Assembly: GCF_021117275.1 (NCBI RefSeq)
Contig: NZ_CP088245.1
Location: 3,323,501-3,387,500, forward strand
Length of the DNA: 64,000 nt
Source: Metabacillus sp. B2-18
Lineage (GTDB): Bacteria; Bacillota; Bacilli; Bacillales; Bacillaceae
Direction of reading: 5' to 3'
The translations under genes were made by a program, and so were the position numbers. This document shows, one piece after another, positions 30,702-39,882 of the stretch (positions within the stretch are counted from its first letter, which is position 1; the number at the start of each line of letters is the position of its first letter). The notes under the pieces are model-generated. The model was not told the DNA's origin, did no database searches, and worked only from the letters and a program-made list of their open reading frames with translations.

Positions 30702-31695
30702 TTTTCTCTACTTCCTCCTTTCCACTATGCAAAAAGCATCGAACATTATGATCTTCTTTTTCCATTTTATATAGTTGAGGTGTTTCTTCTTGGCATTGAC
30801 CAAACATTTCCTCACATCTTGCTGCAAAACGACATCCGTTTATAATACTTCCAGGTCGTGGAACATTACCAGGTATACTGTATAACCGATCTTTTTTCCC
30901 TCGAATATCAGGGACCGATTTAATTAATCCCTTTGTGTATGGATGTTTAGGATTTTTCAAGATTGTTTTTACGTCACCTTGTTCGACAATTTGACCGGAA
31001 TACATAACAATTACCCTATCACATACTTCTGCCACTACTCCTAAGTCATGAGTAATAAAAATGATTGATGTATTCATTCTTTCATTTAAATCTTTCATAA
31101 GAGATAGAATTTGGGCTTGTATCGTAACATCTAGAGCAGTTGTAGGTTCGTCCGCGATTAAGACTTGCGGATTACAGGCCATCGCCATCGCAATCATTAC
31201 CCTTTGCCTCATCCCCCCGGAGAGTTGATGTGGATAATCATTAACGATTTCATCTGCTCTTGGTATTCCAACTAACTTAAGCAATTCAACTGCACGCAGT
31301 CTTGCCTCTTTTTTCGCTAGATTTGTATGTAACTTTAAAGCTTCAATTAATTGATTGCCTATTGTAAACAATGGGTTTAATGAAGTCATAGGCTCCTGGA
31401 AGATCATCGATATCTGATTCCCTCGGATGCCTCGCATTTCTTTTTCACTAAATTTTGTTAAGTCTTTACCTTCAAATAATATTTCACCATGCTCAATCAC
31501 ACCAAGAGGGCTAGGTATTAATCCCATTGTTGACAATGATGTAACACTCTTTCCACTTCCCGACTCTCCAACAATCCCTAAGATTTCGCCTTTATTTAAC
31601 TCGAAACTTATTCCATCAACTGCTGGGACCAGCTTTTTTTCAGAACGAAAGGATACCTTTAAATCTCTTATTTGAAGTATAGGTTCTTTACTCAT
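30676..31695 (-). CDS. appD: Oligopeptide ABC transporter ATPase (AppD type)
   Basis: 339-residue ATPase: Walker A GESGSGKSVTS, signature LSGGMRQRVMIAMAMA, Walker B VLIADEPTTALD, and a C-terminal cysteine-bearing Opp/Dpp extension (GCRFAARCEEMFGQC). I start at the ATG at 31695 with AGGTGATC upstream. It is the first gene of the operon. The 430 bases upstream (31696-32126) hold the promoter region, an inverted repeat at 31804-31823, and the mntR terminator. Confidence 0.92.
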   Translation of the reverse strand: MSKEPILQIRDLKVSFRSEKKLVPAVDGISFELNKGEILGIVGESGSGKSVTSLSTMGLIPSPLGVIEHGEILFEGKDLTKFSEKEMRGIRGNQISMIFQEPMTSLNPLFTIGNQLIEALKLHTNLAKKEARLRAVELLKLVGIPRADEIVNDYPHQLSGGMRQRVMIAMAMACNPQVLIADEPTTALDVTIQAQILSLMKDLNERMNTSIIFITHDLGVVAEVCDRVIVMYSGQIVEQGDVKTILKNPKHPYTKGLIKSVPDIRGKKDRLYSIPGNVPRPGSIINGCRFAARCEEMFGQCQEETPQLYKMEKEDHNVRCFLHSGKEEVEKNDRVTSSS

Positions 31696-31803
31696 TTGAT
31701 CACCTACCAATTATCTTGTTAAAATTTTAAATTATTAAAATATAATGAAAGTAGTGAATATTATCACATAAAAAATATTCTAATATTGTCGCTTTTTGTC
31801 GTA

Positions 31804-31823
31804 TCGAAAGAACTTTCTTTCGA
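31804..31823. repeat. Inverted repeat upstream of appD
   Basis: TCGAAAG-AACTTT-CTTTCGA, a perfect seven-base-arm inverted repeat about 110 bases before appD. It is surrounded by further TCGA-containing words. A regulator site is possible; none is recognised. Confidence 0.45.
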
Positions 31824-32085
31824 CATATTTCGATATCACCACTTTAAACCTTTACTGCTAGCTTGCGTTAAAGAGTTAAACACATTAAGGGATATTGCAG
31901 AAAAAGGATCACACCCTCGCGCCACCTTTTTTTTAAAAAAGCTTCTAATTCTTTCTCAGGATAATAATTAAAATAATATCCCACTACATTAATAATGATT
32001 TTACCTTTCTTATCATTACAATGTTTCTTTACACAGACAAGGAGTTGGTTACTTTTTATACCAAGTATCTTTTTGGACAAACAAA

Positions 32086-32122
32086 AAAGCGGTGAATGTA
32101 GATTAACTATCATTCACCGCTT
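32086..32122 (-). terminator. Intrinsic terminator of mntR
   Basis: Minus-strand GCGGTGAATG/CATTCACCGC stem followed by six T. It is flanked by A-rich sequence, so it could also work from the other side. Confidence 0.88.
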
Positions 32123-32126
32123 TTTC

Positions 32127-32546
32127 TTACTCTTCATTATTTTTTTGGATATTCCGTAGTGATTGAATTCTCTCTTCTTTTTCTTCAAAATATTGAACAA
32201 GATCTCCAATTCGATCGATTGCATTCCAACTTAGATGATGCTCAATACCTTCAACATCATTATATATCTTATCTTGATCAACGCCGATAATAGTTAAAAA
32301 CTGCTCTAGCAGCTCATGGCGATAAACTAGTCGTTTTCCTGTTTTCTTCCCTTTATTCGTTAACACGAGTCCGCGATATTTCTCATAAATTAAATACTCA
32401 TCTTTATCTAATTTCTGAACCATTTTTGTGACGGAGGAGGGATGAACAGCCAATGCTTCTGCAATATCAGAAACACGTGCATATCCTTTATCTTCAATAA
32501 GTAAATATATTTGTTCGATATAATCTTCCATACTAGGTGTTGGCAT
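32127..32546 (-). CDS. mntR: Manganese-responsive transcriptional regulator MntR
   Basis: 139-residue DtxR-family repressor of Mn uptake. An N-terminal winged helix ([40 protein letters not shown]) is followed by a dimerisation domain with the Mn ligands (Asp8, Glu11, and His77/Glu99/His103-like residues in [10 protein letters not shown] and [10 protein letters not shown]). The ATG at 32546 with GGAGGGGAC upstream gives the usual N-terminus. Confidence 0.95.
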   Translation of the reverse strand: MPTPSMEDYIEQIYLLIEDKGYARVSDIAEALAVHPSSVTKMVQKLDKDEYLIYEKYRGLVLTNKGKKTGKRLVYRHELLEQFLTIIGVDQDKIYNDVEGIEHHLSWNAIDRIGDLVQYFEEKEERIQSLRNIQKNNEE

Positions 32547-32769
32547 GTAGTCCCCTCCAGAATTGCCGATCTTTTTTAACGAAATCATTACAATTTTACA
32601 TGAGTTTAAAGGTAATGACAAGGAATATTAGGAAAGCACTCCCAATTTCATGAGTGATCCTAGTATAGAACAAATTCTCCATGAGAAAATAACTTGATTG
32701 CTCATTTCTATGGCATTTTCAGGTAGTGGATTTAAATGAAATGACATTAAAATCTGTTGCCAGGTTCTT

Positions 32770-32864
32770 TTATCTTCGATTATGAGGAGTTTATCTTCGA
32801 TTTTGTCCATTTTATCTACGATTCCTGAGATTTATCTACGATTATTGGGATAGTATCTTCGATT
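32770..32864. repeat. Five-copy 21-bp direct repeat
   Basis: The word TTATCTTCGATT, or TTATCTACGATT, recurs starting at 32770, 32791, 32812, 32832 and 32853, giving spacings of 21, 21, 20 and 21. It lies in the 410-base gap between nrdJ and mntR (32547-32956), which has no supportable gene. A 60-codon reading on the minus strand only reflects the repeat. Confidence 0.85.
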
Positions 32865-32913
32865 AGATAAAATTCACCATTTTTCGACATGATGAATTTC
32901 ACTCATCCTCATA

Positions 32914-32947
32914 TAAAAAGGACCTGACATGGTCAGATCCTTTTTAA
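32914..32947 (-). terminator. Intrinsic terminator of nrdJ
   Basis: Minus-strand AAAAAGGATCTGAC/GTCAGGTCCTTTTT stem with a tight loop and T run, just after the nrdJ stop. Confidence 0.9.
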
Positions 32948-32956
32948 AAGTTCATA

Positions 32957-35900
32957 TTATAACCCGCACTTCAATTGTGCTCCACAGCTCGTACATGTGT
33001 TACAGCCGCCTAAATCTTCAACCGTACCTTCACGACAAACCGGGCAAGTGTTTCCTACTTCATTACCAATTGTAACGTCTGTTGAACGAAGGTCATTTAT
33101 AGTATCTACAAGTACTACTTTCCCTTTTTCTTTCGGAACAACTTCTTCGTCACTATCATCAAACGTATTTTCTTCTGCTTTTAATGTTAAAACTTGTGTG
33201 TCACGGCTACCATCTACATAAACAGTACCGCCTTTTGCTCCACCTTTATATAAACGCTCATACACTTTTTCAACTTGCTCAACTGTGTAACCTTTAGGAG
33301 CATTTACAGTTTTACTGATTGAACTATCAATCCAACGTTGGATAACACATTGTACGTCAGCATGTGCTTCCGGTGCTAATTCCATTGCTGATACGAACCA
33401 TGATGGTAGGTTATTCGCATCTGCTTCTGGATGTTGATCTAAATATTCTTGAACGATATCCGCTTTTACTTCAATGAACTTCCCTAAACGCCCGCTACGG
33501 AAGTAAGAGAATGAGAAGTAAGGCTCAAGGCCTGTTGCGACGCCAACCATTGTTCCTGTGGATCCCGTAGGAGCAACAGTTAATAGATGTGAATTACGAA
33601 TTCCGTATTCTTTTACACCTTCACGAATATCTTCAGGCATTTTGCTCATAAAGCCTGTTTGTGTGAATGCTTCTCTTAAACGATTTGTTTCTACTTCTTG
33701 TTCACCAGCTAAGAATGGGAAGCTTCCCTTTTCTTTAGCAAGTTCAATAGATGCACGGTATGCAGTAGTAGCAATCGTTTCAAATACTTTATCTACTAAC
33801 TGATTACCTTCTTCAGAACCGTACTCTGTTTCACAATAGATTAGTAAGTCATGAAGACCCATTACACCAAGACCGACACGACGCTCACCTAGAGCTTGAT
33901 GTTTGTTTTCTGGTAAGAAGTATGGAGTTGCATCGATTACGTTATCTTGCATTCTAACGCCAACTTCAACTGTTTTTCTAAGCTTTTCGAAGTCAACTGT
34001 TTTTGTTTCTTTATTTGCCATTTCCGCTAGGTTTACAGCTGCTAAGTTACAAACGGAATATGGTGCGAGTGGTTGTTCCAGTTTTTGTTATCCTATCGGC
34101 TTTTTATCCGATAGTTCTTACGGTTTTATTCCCGCAAGTTCAGCATATCTTTTCATTACACACTTTTTTCATAAACCTAATCAATTCTTTTCTTCCACGG
34201 TCTTCCCCAAAAACAGCTTTTGAGATGACTCTGATGTCCTTCACTCCAAACTTACTTTGGATATCGTGTATTAATTGAGAAATAGTAGTTTTAATTTTAT
34301 TAAGGGGTGTTCCTAAAACTATATCCTTATTGTCGATTGACCATCTTATAACATAATCCCTTATACCTTTGTGGATAGATTCTCGTTTTTCCATGTATTG
34401 AACTGTTGCATTTCGGATAGCGGAGTTTCCTGAGCATGTTCTACTACAATATTTCTTAGGTGAAGTAGATAACACCTCATATTCTTTATTACATTCAATA
34501 CATTTTCTTTGTACTCTCGCAACTCGAATATATCCTTTTTTCATTCCACTTTTCTTTAATCCTTCTAGCATTTTCTTCTTTGCGAGACTTTCAGAGGCCC
34601 ACAACTTTCTAGTGTGTTCCCCTATTTTCTTCTTGGCATTTTCACTATGTTTTAAGTTATAGTGAGCGTTAAGCTTACCATGTGCAGTTTTATTAATGGT
34701 CGTTTTTTCAGATTTTATCCATTCGTCTATTGTGGATGTTAAAGAAAAAGGTAAAGGTTTATATAATTCTAACAGATGTTTATAGGTAATAAGCTCAAAA
34801 TCGACGTTATATATTGCCTTAATACAATCTAATGCCTTTCTGGCCTCAATTAATACATTTTCATTTCTGGACTTAATTTCGACTATCTTCTCAAGTTTTC
34901 CATTTTGATCGTAGAAAAAGAAATCAGGTTTATAAGTTTTATATCCTATATCATAGGAATGGTCTTCATAACTCCATGGTATTTTGTGAAAATCGAGATA
35001 TTTTGCATAGGCGTATTCATAAGAACTCCTAAGATAATAGTTCTTATAAAATCCAGCATACCCTCTATTCATGCAAATCACCCCAATACCATTTTTATAA
35101 TGATATAAATATAAAACTAAGTGTGTCATGCTGCGGCCTCGTGGACGGATTATATTCTCATTCTGAGGTTCACCGTCTATGCGTTGCCCCTGACTAAATC
35201 TTTACATTCAGCCTTCGGTTCGGATTAGCATCTCAGCCTTCCCGCTTTATTCCGCAGTTTTTAACGTGAGGCAAACTAAGCCACTTTACCACACGGATTT
35301 GTCGCAACAACTTGTTGACCATATGCTTTAGCATTTGTCATGTCGTTTGCATTATCTATAAAGAAAATACCTGGCTCTGCTGAATAAGTTGCACAAATAT
35401 TAATTAAGTTCCAAAGCTCTTTTGCTTTAATTTTGCGGTACGTACGAACTTTGTAGCCAAGACCTGCCCATTCACGTACATCCCCAACTTTGTGCCAGTT
35501 TTCATTGTATTCGTTCATTTCTTGCTGAGTGTAGCTCTCTACATCTGGGAATCGAAGCTCATATTCGGCATCATTTTCTACAGCGTCCATAAAGTCTTTC
35601 GTTAGTGTAATAGAAATATTTGCTCCTGTTAAAAACTCTGAATTATGAACACTGTAAGTGCCGCCAGTACGTAGTTTTAACTCTGCGTCTTTAATAATCT
35701 TTTCACTAAATCCACCTGTGCCCGGAATTTGCTTGTAGTTCACAATTCCTTGATACATATCAATTTCTTGTTGTGTTAGTGGTGTGAATTTTAATTTATC
35801 TTGAGCGTATTTTTTAATCGCTTCATCGTTTGTGTTTTCAATTAGGTAACGTAAAATTCTTGGGTTTTGCATTTTTGAGATAATGAATTCTATGATGTCT

Positions 35901-37977
35901 GGATGCCAGTCTGCCAGCATGATCATTTGCGCCTTATAAAAATGTTACGTTGATTCGTTAGATCAACTCTCTAAGTCACCTTAGAGTTCAGACCATATCT
36001 TACACTCTATCTGAGTGCCCTCGCACTTCGGGATCACTTAATCCCTACTCTACTCACTTTCGCCATGTATGACGTGTTTTCGATGGTCGTTGAACCTTCT
36101 CCATAATAGGAGCTTGGCTGCTGATTGTCTTTATCCACTTACTGTTTTTAAGCATTCACGCTTACCGTTTCCAGTTACGTTGTAGCCAGTAAGTCATGTA
36201 TGATGCATTTTACATTATCAAAATTATTTAATATGTCATCTTCCCAAAAACGGACTATTTGAAATCCGTTTTTTAAGGCAATCTCATTTTTTTCAATATC
36301 TATTTTTATCCTCTGTATTTGCCACTGCATAGGTTCAGGATAAAATTTTGGATTTGCATGCCAGTAGTCACCATCACATTCTATAATTAATTTATGCTCT
36401 ATTAAAAGAAAATCAAATTGTCTGCCTTTCAAAACAAAAGAGTATTTGTATTTTATATTGAGTCTCTTTAAATACTCCTCCATTAACCTTTCAATTGTTG
36501 TTTTTTTAAAGACTTGATTTTCCATTTGTTTCAATATAGATGCACGAATCTTATCTATGGTCTCTTTACTATAAATCCCAGTTTTACCACTATTCCAAGA
36601 AGGAGTTTTATTTAACTTTCTAGTTTTTGCTGTTTTATTAATTATAGTCCTAAAATGTTCCTGCTTTTGTTCATTGCTCATTGAATGATGCCAATTAGCA
36701 AGCTTTTGTGATTTTAACTTTCGTGCACATATTTGACTACAGGTTTTGGTACCTCTATGTTTAGCCTCAAACTTCTTACCTCATGTTTGGCAAACTAATG
36801 GTTTTCCTATAGCACCACATGAAATACTACAAAACTTGTTAGGCTTCCCTCTTCTTAATGTTACAAGCCTTCGACATAACTCATATGCACATTTCAAGTC
36901 ATTGTCTTGGTAATAGTGTTTTAAAAGGTATTCATTTAATGTAAGACCATGTTTCTTTAGATGTGACGTGAACTTCCTTGTTTGTTATGAGATAGTTGAA
37001 AATGACATATTTTACATTTTTGAAATTCAGATGCATCATATGGTTTTATCATTTTTAAATCACCTCTAGTTAATTACCTTTCAATTATGAAGATCTCTAG
37101 AAGTAATTAATAACTTAAACCATAAAGAGTTTCCAGCAATTCACGAGGTTTTTTATAGACGAGGCACGCGTTATTGTACTCTACCTCGTCTTGATCCACC
37201 TTGCTCAACAAGATGAGTCAACTTAGCAATATCATCTAACCATGAAACAGAACCAGATGATTTACCGTTAACACCTTTTGCAAGTGTATTACGTGGGCGA
37301 AGTGTTGAACCATTTGTTCCTACTCCACCACCGCGGCTCATGATTTCCATTACTTGCTTACGATGCTCTGAGATTCCTTCACGTGAATCTTTCACAAATG
37401 GCATTACGTAACAGTTAAAGTATGTTACTTCTGTTTCCGCGCCAGCTCCATAAAGAACACGGCCGGCTGGAATAAAGTTTAGGTTCACAAGCTCTTGATA
37501 GAACTTTTCAAACCATTCTTGACGTTTTTCCTCCGTTGTTTCAACTGATGCTAATCCCGTTGCATTTCTTTTTGCAATTTGTTCGTAAAAGATTTCAAGT
37601 GGTTTTTCAATGACGTCTAACGAGCGTTTCACGATTCCTGTTTCCACTTCCTCAGGCTTGTCTAATGAGTGTTTATACTCCTCTTCGACTAGAACACTTG
37701 CCATTTTTGCTTCCCAATCAATCGACTTGATATACCCAAGTCCTCTCGCTGGAAATTTAGGGTCTTCTTTAATTGTTAAGACAACGAAGTCCCCTTCAGA
37801 TAACGTGATTTTTTCCGTATCTTTAAATGTGTAACGATCTAGCATAACTAGTCTTGAAACACCCTTATGAGTTAACTTCATATCTTTTGTAATAGGATGA
37901 ACTTGTGGGAATGCACTGATATCTTTATTAAGCTTCTCCACATCTAAGCTCATCTTCTGCTCAGTAACAACTGTCAT
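32957..37977 (-). CDS. nrdJ: Vitamin B12-dependent (class II) ribonucleotide reductase, three exons interrupted by two group I introns
   Basis: Exons are 37977-37183, 35932-35288 and 34078-32957. Joined in phase 0 they give about 853 residues. The enzyme reduces ribonucleoside diphosphates using adenosylcobalamin. Exon 1 holds the first redox Cys (YFNCYVMPF) and ends GGSRRG. Exon 2 begins AQMIMLADW and ends in the active-site TNPCG. Exon 3 begins EQPLAPYSVCN, so the thiyl-radical Cys and catalytic Glu are re-joined only after splicing. Exon 3 carries VAPTGSTGTM and ends with the zinc-type tail CNTCTSCGAQLKCGL. Without splicing, translation stops after GGSRRGRVQ. Expression is probably under NrdR (two boxes upstream). 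Confidence 0.93.
34079..35287 (-). mobile_element. Group I intron 2 of nrdJ (1209 nt) with homing endonuclease gene
   Basis: It is inserted between the Gly and Glu codons of NPCG-EQPL. The 5' exon ends in T and the intron ends in G. The 5' exon CGTGTGGT pairs with the intron guide GCCTCACG at 35272-35265, with a single mismatch and the required U-G at the splice site. The core is complete near the 5' side: R-like 35188-35173 and S-like 35156-35143, pairing GACGG/CCGTC (P7), with P8 CTCA-GAA-TGAG between. A P9-like hairpin CTATCGG/CCGATAG (34093-34114) lies near the 3' end. The endonuclease gene sits between core and P9. Confidence 0.9.
34140..35072 (-). CDS. PD-(D/E)XK-type homing endonuclease in nrdJ intron 2
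   Basis: 310 residues from an ATG with GGGGTG upstream. The N-terminal nuclease domain has YKPDFFFYDQ, then KIVEIKSRN, giving the P-D...E-x-K pattern. A NUMOD3-like DNA-binding segment follows (HSENAKKKIGEHTRKLW), then a C2C2 zinc motif (CIECNKEY, then YCSRTCSG). The frame is open and intact. It probably cleaves intron-less nrdJ alleles to spread the intron. Nuclease family is inferred from motifs only. Confidence 0.75.
   Translation of the reverse strand: MNRGYAGFYKNYYLRSSYEYAYAKYLDFHKIPWSYEDHSYDIGYKTYKPDFFFYDQNGKLEKIVEIKSRNENVLIEARKALDCIKAIYNVDFELITYKHLLELYKPLPFSLTSTIDEWIKSEKTTINKTAHGKLNAHYNLKHSENAKKKIGEHTRKLWASESLAKKKMLEGLKKSGMKKGYIRVARVQRKCIECNKEYEVLSTSPKKYCSRTCSGNSAIRNATVQYMEKRESIHKGIRDYVIRWSIDNKDIVLGTPLNKIKTTISQLIHDIQSKFGVKDIRVISKAVFGEDRGRKELIRFMKKVCNEKIC
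35933..37182 (-). mobile_element. Group I intron 1 of nrdJ (1250 nt) with decayed homing endonuclease gene
   Basis: It is inserted after the codon for the last Gly of GGSRRG. P1 is perfect: exon AGACGAGGT pairs with intron GCCTCGTCT (37165-37157), with U-G at the splice site. Guide bases GCGT can pair with the 3' exon GCGC (P10). The core lies at the 3' side: R element GTTCAACGACCATCG (36095-36081) and S element AAGATATGGTC (36001-35991) form P7 as GACCAT/ATGGTC. The intron ends in G before GCG CAA ATG of exon 2. The endonuclease gene is upstream of the core. Confidence 0.93.
36175..37052 (-). pseudogene. Broken Vsr-like (EDxHD) homing endonuclease gene in nrdJ intron 1
   Basis: The reading starts at the ATG at 37052 (AGAGGTG upstream) as MIKPYDASEFQKCKICHF. 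It meets a stop at 36959-36957 caused by a frameshift. The next frame continues KKHGLTLNEYLLKHYY..KFCSISCGAIGKPLVCQT, then TGA (36783-36781) where a zinc-binding Cys is expected, followed by GKKFEAKHRGTKTCSQICARK. The intact 168-codon C-terminal part has the Vsr/very-short-patch-like core IIECDGDYWHANP and IVRFWEDDI. So two lesions disable an otherwise recognisable gene. Confidence 0.82.
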
Positions 37978-38040
37978 TGTACCAACTCCTCTATCTTTCT
38001 AGTAAATCTCCTGATTAAATTTATCATATTCAAATGCATT

Positions 38041-38089
38041 ATTCAATATATAGTGTCTACTTTCTCACAAACAATACTACATATAGTTT
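38041..38089 (-). promoter_or_regulatory. Paired NrdR boxes and promoter of nrdJ
   Basis: On the minus strand ACACTATATATTGAAT (38056-38041) matches the NrdR box ACACwATATATwGwGT at 15 of 16 positions. AAACTATATGTAGTAT (38089-38074) matches at 13. The boxes are 33 bases apart start to start, about three helical turns, as usual for NrdR pairs. TTGTTT (38074-38069) and TATATT (38050-38045) with 18 bases between could be the -35/-10, overlapped by the boxes. Sequence 38090-38310 shows no gene. Confidence 0.75.
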
Positions 38090-38365
38090 TTAGGTCAACT
38101 ATTTTTCATTTTGTCAAATTGATAACTTATTAAAAAAGAAAGCAAATGAAAGGTTTATAATGATTTATGAGTAAAAAAGGGGATTTTTGAAGAATTTTGT
38201 CACTTGCAAGGTGTTTTGTGTCGGAAAATGTTGCCATATCAGGCTTTTATTAATTTTTGTTTTAAAAAATTACTTTTCGTCAAAGTTCTACAAGTCTGAC
38301 TTTTTCTAAAATAATCAAAACCACCAGTGTGAATGAACTGAACCCAAAAAGTTAGACATAGAAGC

Positions 38366-39235
38366 TTAGGCTGCTACTTGGGCATGAATTCGGTACTGTA
38401 CCGGACTCATGCCTTTTAATTTTGCCTTAATCCGTTTGTGGTTATAGTAATATATATAATTCTCTAATTCTAGTTTGAAATGCTCCATACTCTCAAATTC
38501 TTTTAAGTACAGTAATTCAGACTTTAATAAGCCAAAGAAATTCTCCATGACTGCGTTATCTAGGCAATTCCCTTTTCGGGACATACTCTGTATGATTCCT
38601 TTTTCTTTTAAGGCGTGTTGATAATGCTTCATGCGATAATGCCAGCCTTGGTCGGAATGCAAAATAGGAGTGTCTCCCTCATTTAGTCGGCTAAAAGCTT
38701 TATCCAACATCTCTGATACCAGGCGATAAACAGGACGTTTTTCTATGTTATAAGCGATGATTTCCCCGTTGTATAAATCTAAAATGGGGGATAAATATAA
38801 CTTCTCTCCATGAAGGTGGAATTCTGTCACATCTGTTACCAACTTCTCATTTGGCTTTGATGCTTTAAAATCACGTTCTAAAATATTAGGAGCTACTTTC
38901 CCAATATTTCCGCGGTAAGATTGATATTTTTTCATACGCACGAGACATTTTAATCCCATTTTATTCATCAATCGTCTCACTGTCTTATGATTTATTTTTA
39001 ATCCCCGATTACGTAATTCCAATGTAATGCGGCGGTATCCATATCGTCCTTGATGTTCATCAAAAATCCCCTGAATCAACTCTTTAGTTTCCTTATACTT
39101 ATCTGGACGATCCATTTGTTTTACCCAATAGTAATACGTACTACGCGCAATTCCAGCGACCTTTACTAGATCAATTACTTTAAATTCATGCCTTAATTCA
39201 TATATTATTTGCGCTTTGTTTTCTTCTGTAATTTT
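38366..39235 (-). CDS. IS3-family transposase OrfB (DDE integrase domain)
   Basis: The integrase-type catalytic domain has all three acidic residues: KLVTDVTEFHL (D), ILHSDQGWHY (D), and the Glu in NAVMENFFGLLKSE. Its frame begins upstream of the first ATG (39115) with ITEENKAQIIYELRHEF. This implies production as an OrfAB fusion by -1 frameshifting at the GGAAAAATT run (39240-39231). It appears complete. Confidence 0.9.
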   Translation of the reverse strand, partial: KITEENKAQIIYELRHEFKVIDLVKVAGIARSTYYYWVKQMDRPDKYKETKELIQGIFDEHQGRYGYRRITLELRNRGLKINHKTVRRLMNKMGLKCLVRMKKYQSYRGNIGKVAPNILERDFKASKPNEKLVTDVTEFHLHGEKLYLSPILDLYNGEIIAYNIEKRPVYRLVSEMLDKAFSRLNEGDTPILHSDQGWHYRMKHYQHALKEKGIIQSMSRKGNCLDNAVMENFFGLLKSELLYLKEFESMEHFKLELENYIYYYNHKRIKAKLKGMSPVQYRIHAQVAA

Positions 39236-39711
39236 TCCTTTTCTTGAATTAAGGCTTGTAACTTTTTTAAATATGCATTTTCCATACGTAAACGCTCATT
39301 TTCAGCTCGTAACGCTTCAGACTCTTCGACTGACTTAGGTTTCTTTGTTTCTTTTTTCATGGATGGACGCCCCTTTTGTGTTGGTTTTAGGGCATCTATT
39401 CCAAGTGATTCGAAACTTTTTAGCCAATTTTGAATGGTACTATGTGTTGCGATGTTAAAAATTGCAGCCGTTTCCCTTATAGACGTCCCTGTCTCTTTTA
39501 TATAATTTAGTACGTCTAGTTTAAACTCTGTTGTGTAGGATGTATAGGGTTTTTTAAAGGCACTTTCACCATGATATTCATATTGTTTAATCCAATTTAA
39601 TAAGACAGTATGATCTACTCCTATGGATTTCGCAATTGTTTTTACCCCCTCGAATCCTTGTTGATAACGTATAATTGCTTCTATTTTTTCCTCTATATTA
39701 AATTTAGACAT
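39205..39711 (-). CDS. IS3-family transposase OrfA (helix-turn-helix)
   Basis: 168 residues with two HTH units (YQQGFEGVKTIAKSIGVDHT and SIRETAAIFNIATHSTIQNW) and a leucine-zipper-like tail rich in Glu/Lys (SEALRAENERLRMENAYLKK). It binds the IS ends. The stop lies about 30 bases past the probable frameshift site. Confidence 0.9.
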   Translation of the reverse strand: MSKFNIEEKIEAIIRYQQGFEGVKTIAKSIGVDHTVLLNWIKQYEYHGESAFKKPYTSYTTEFKLDVLNYIKETGTSIRETAAIFNIATHSTIQNWLKSFESLGIDALKPTQKGRPSMKKETKKPKSVEESEALRAENERLRMENAYLKKLQALIQEKEKLQKKTKRK

Positions 39712-39882
39712 ATAAAAACTGCACCTCCAATTGTTAGATGTGTGTCTAACAATTGGGGTGCAGTTCATGAACTGGTGGTTTGCTCTGCGGCTGAAAGCCT
39801 CTCTTACCGGCCTTGGCCTTAAAGGCCCACTGAAAGGTTTCCCTTTTGCACCACATTCACTCACCAATTCTAAAGAATTTCT

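Larger units (their letters stand above)
38334..39767 (-). mobile_element. IS150-like IS3-family insertion sequence (1434 bp)
   Basis: Terminal 25-base inverted repeats are TGAACTGAACCCAAAAAGTT.. at 38334 and TGAACTGCACCCCAATTGTT.. (complement) ending 39767, with 21 of 25 positions matching. Both flanks show TGAA (38330-38333 and 39768-39771), a four-base target duplication. It contains orfA and orfB in the usual overlapping frames and sits in the loop of an IS200-type end hairpin. Confidence 0.92.

Noticed and set aside
31868..32113. 81-codon reading between mntR and appD
   Set aside because: It overlaps the mntR terminator region and shows no family features.
32628..32810. 60-codon reading next to nrdJ on the minus strand
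   Set aside because: It is generated largely by the 21-bp repeat and has no ribosome site or protein similarity.
32770..32864. CRISPR array
   Set aside because: The repeat unit is only 12 bases with 8-9-base spacers, and no cas genes are nearby.
36781..36783. TGA in the intron 1 endonuclease as a selenocysteine codon
   Set aside because: A frameshift also breaks the gene and no selenocysteine-insertion element is evident; simple mutation of a Cys codon is sufficient.
34079..37182. Inteins rather than introns in nrdJ
   Set aside because: In-frame stops follow both upstream exons within a few codons, there are no splicing-domain motifs, and P1/P7 pairings of group I RNA are present.
35288..37977. 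nrdJ as a pseudogene split into unrelated fragments
   Set aside because: Exons join exactly in frame at conserved motifs with intact intron structures, so splicing explains the gaps better than decay.
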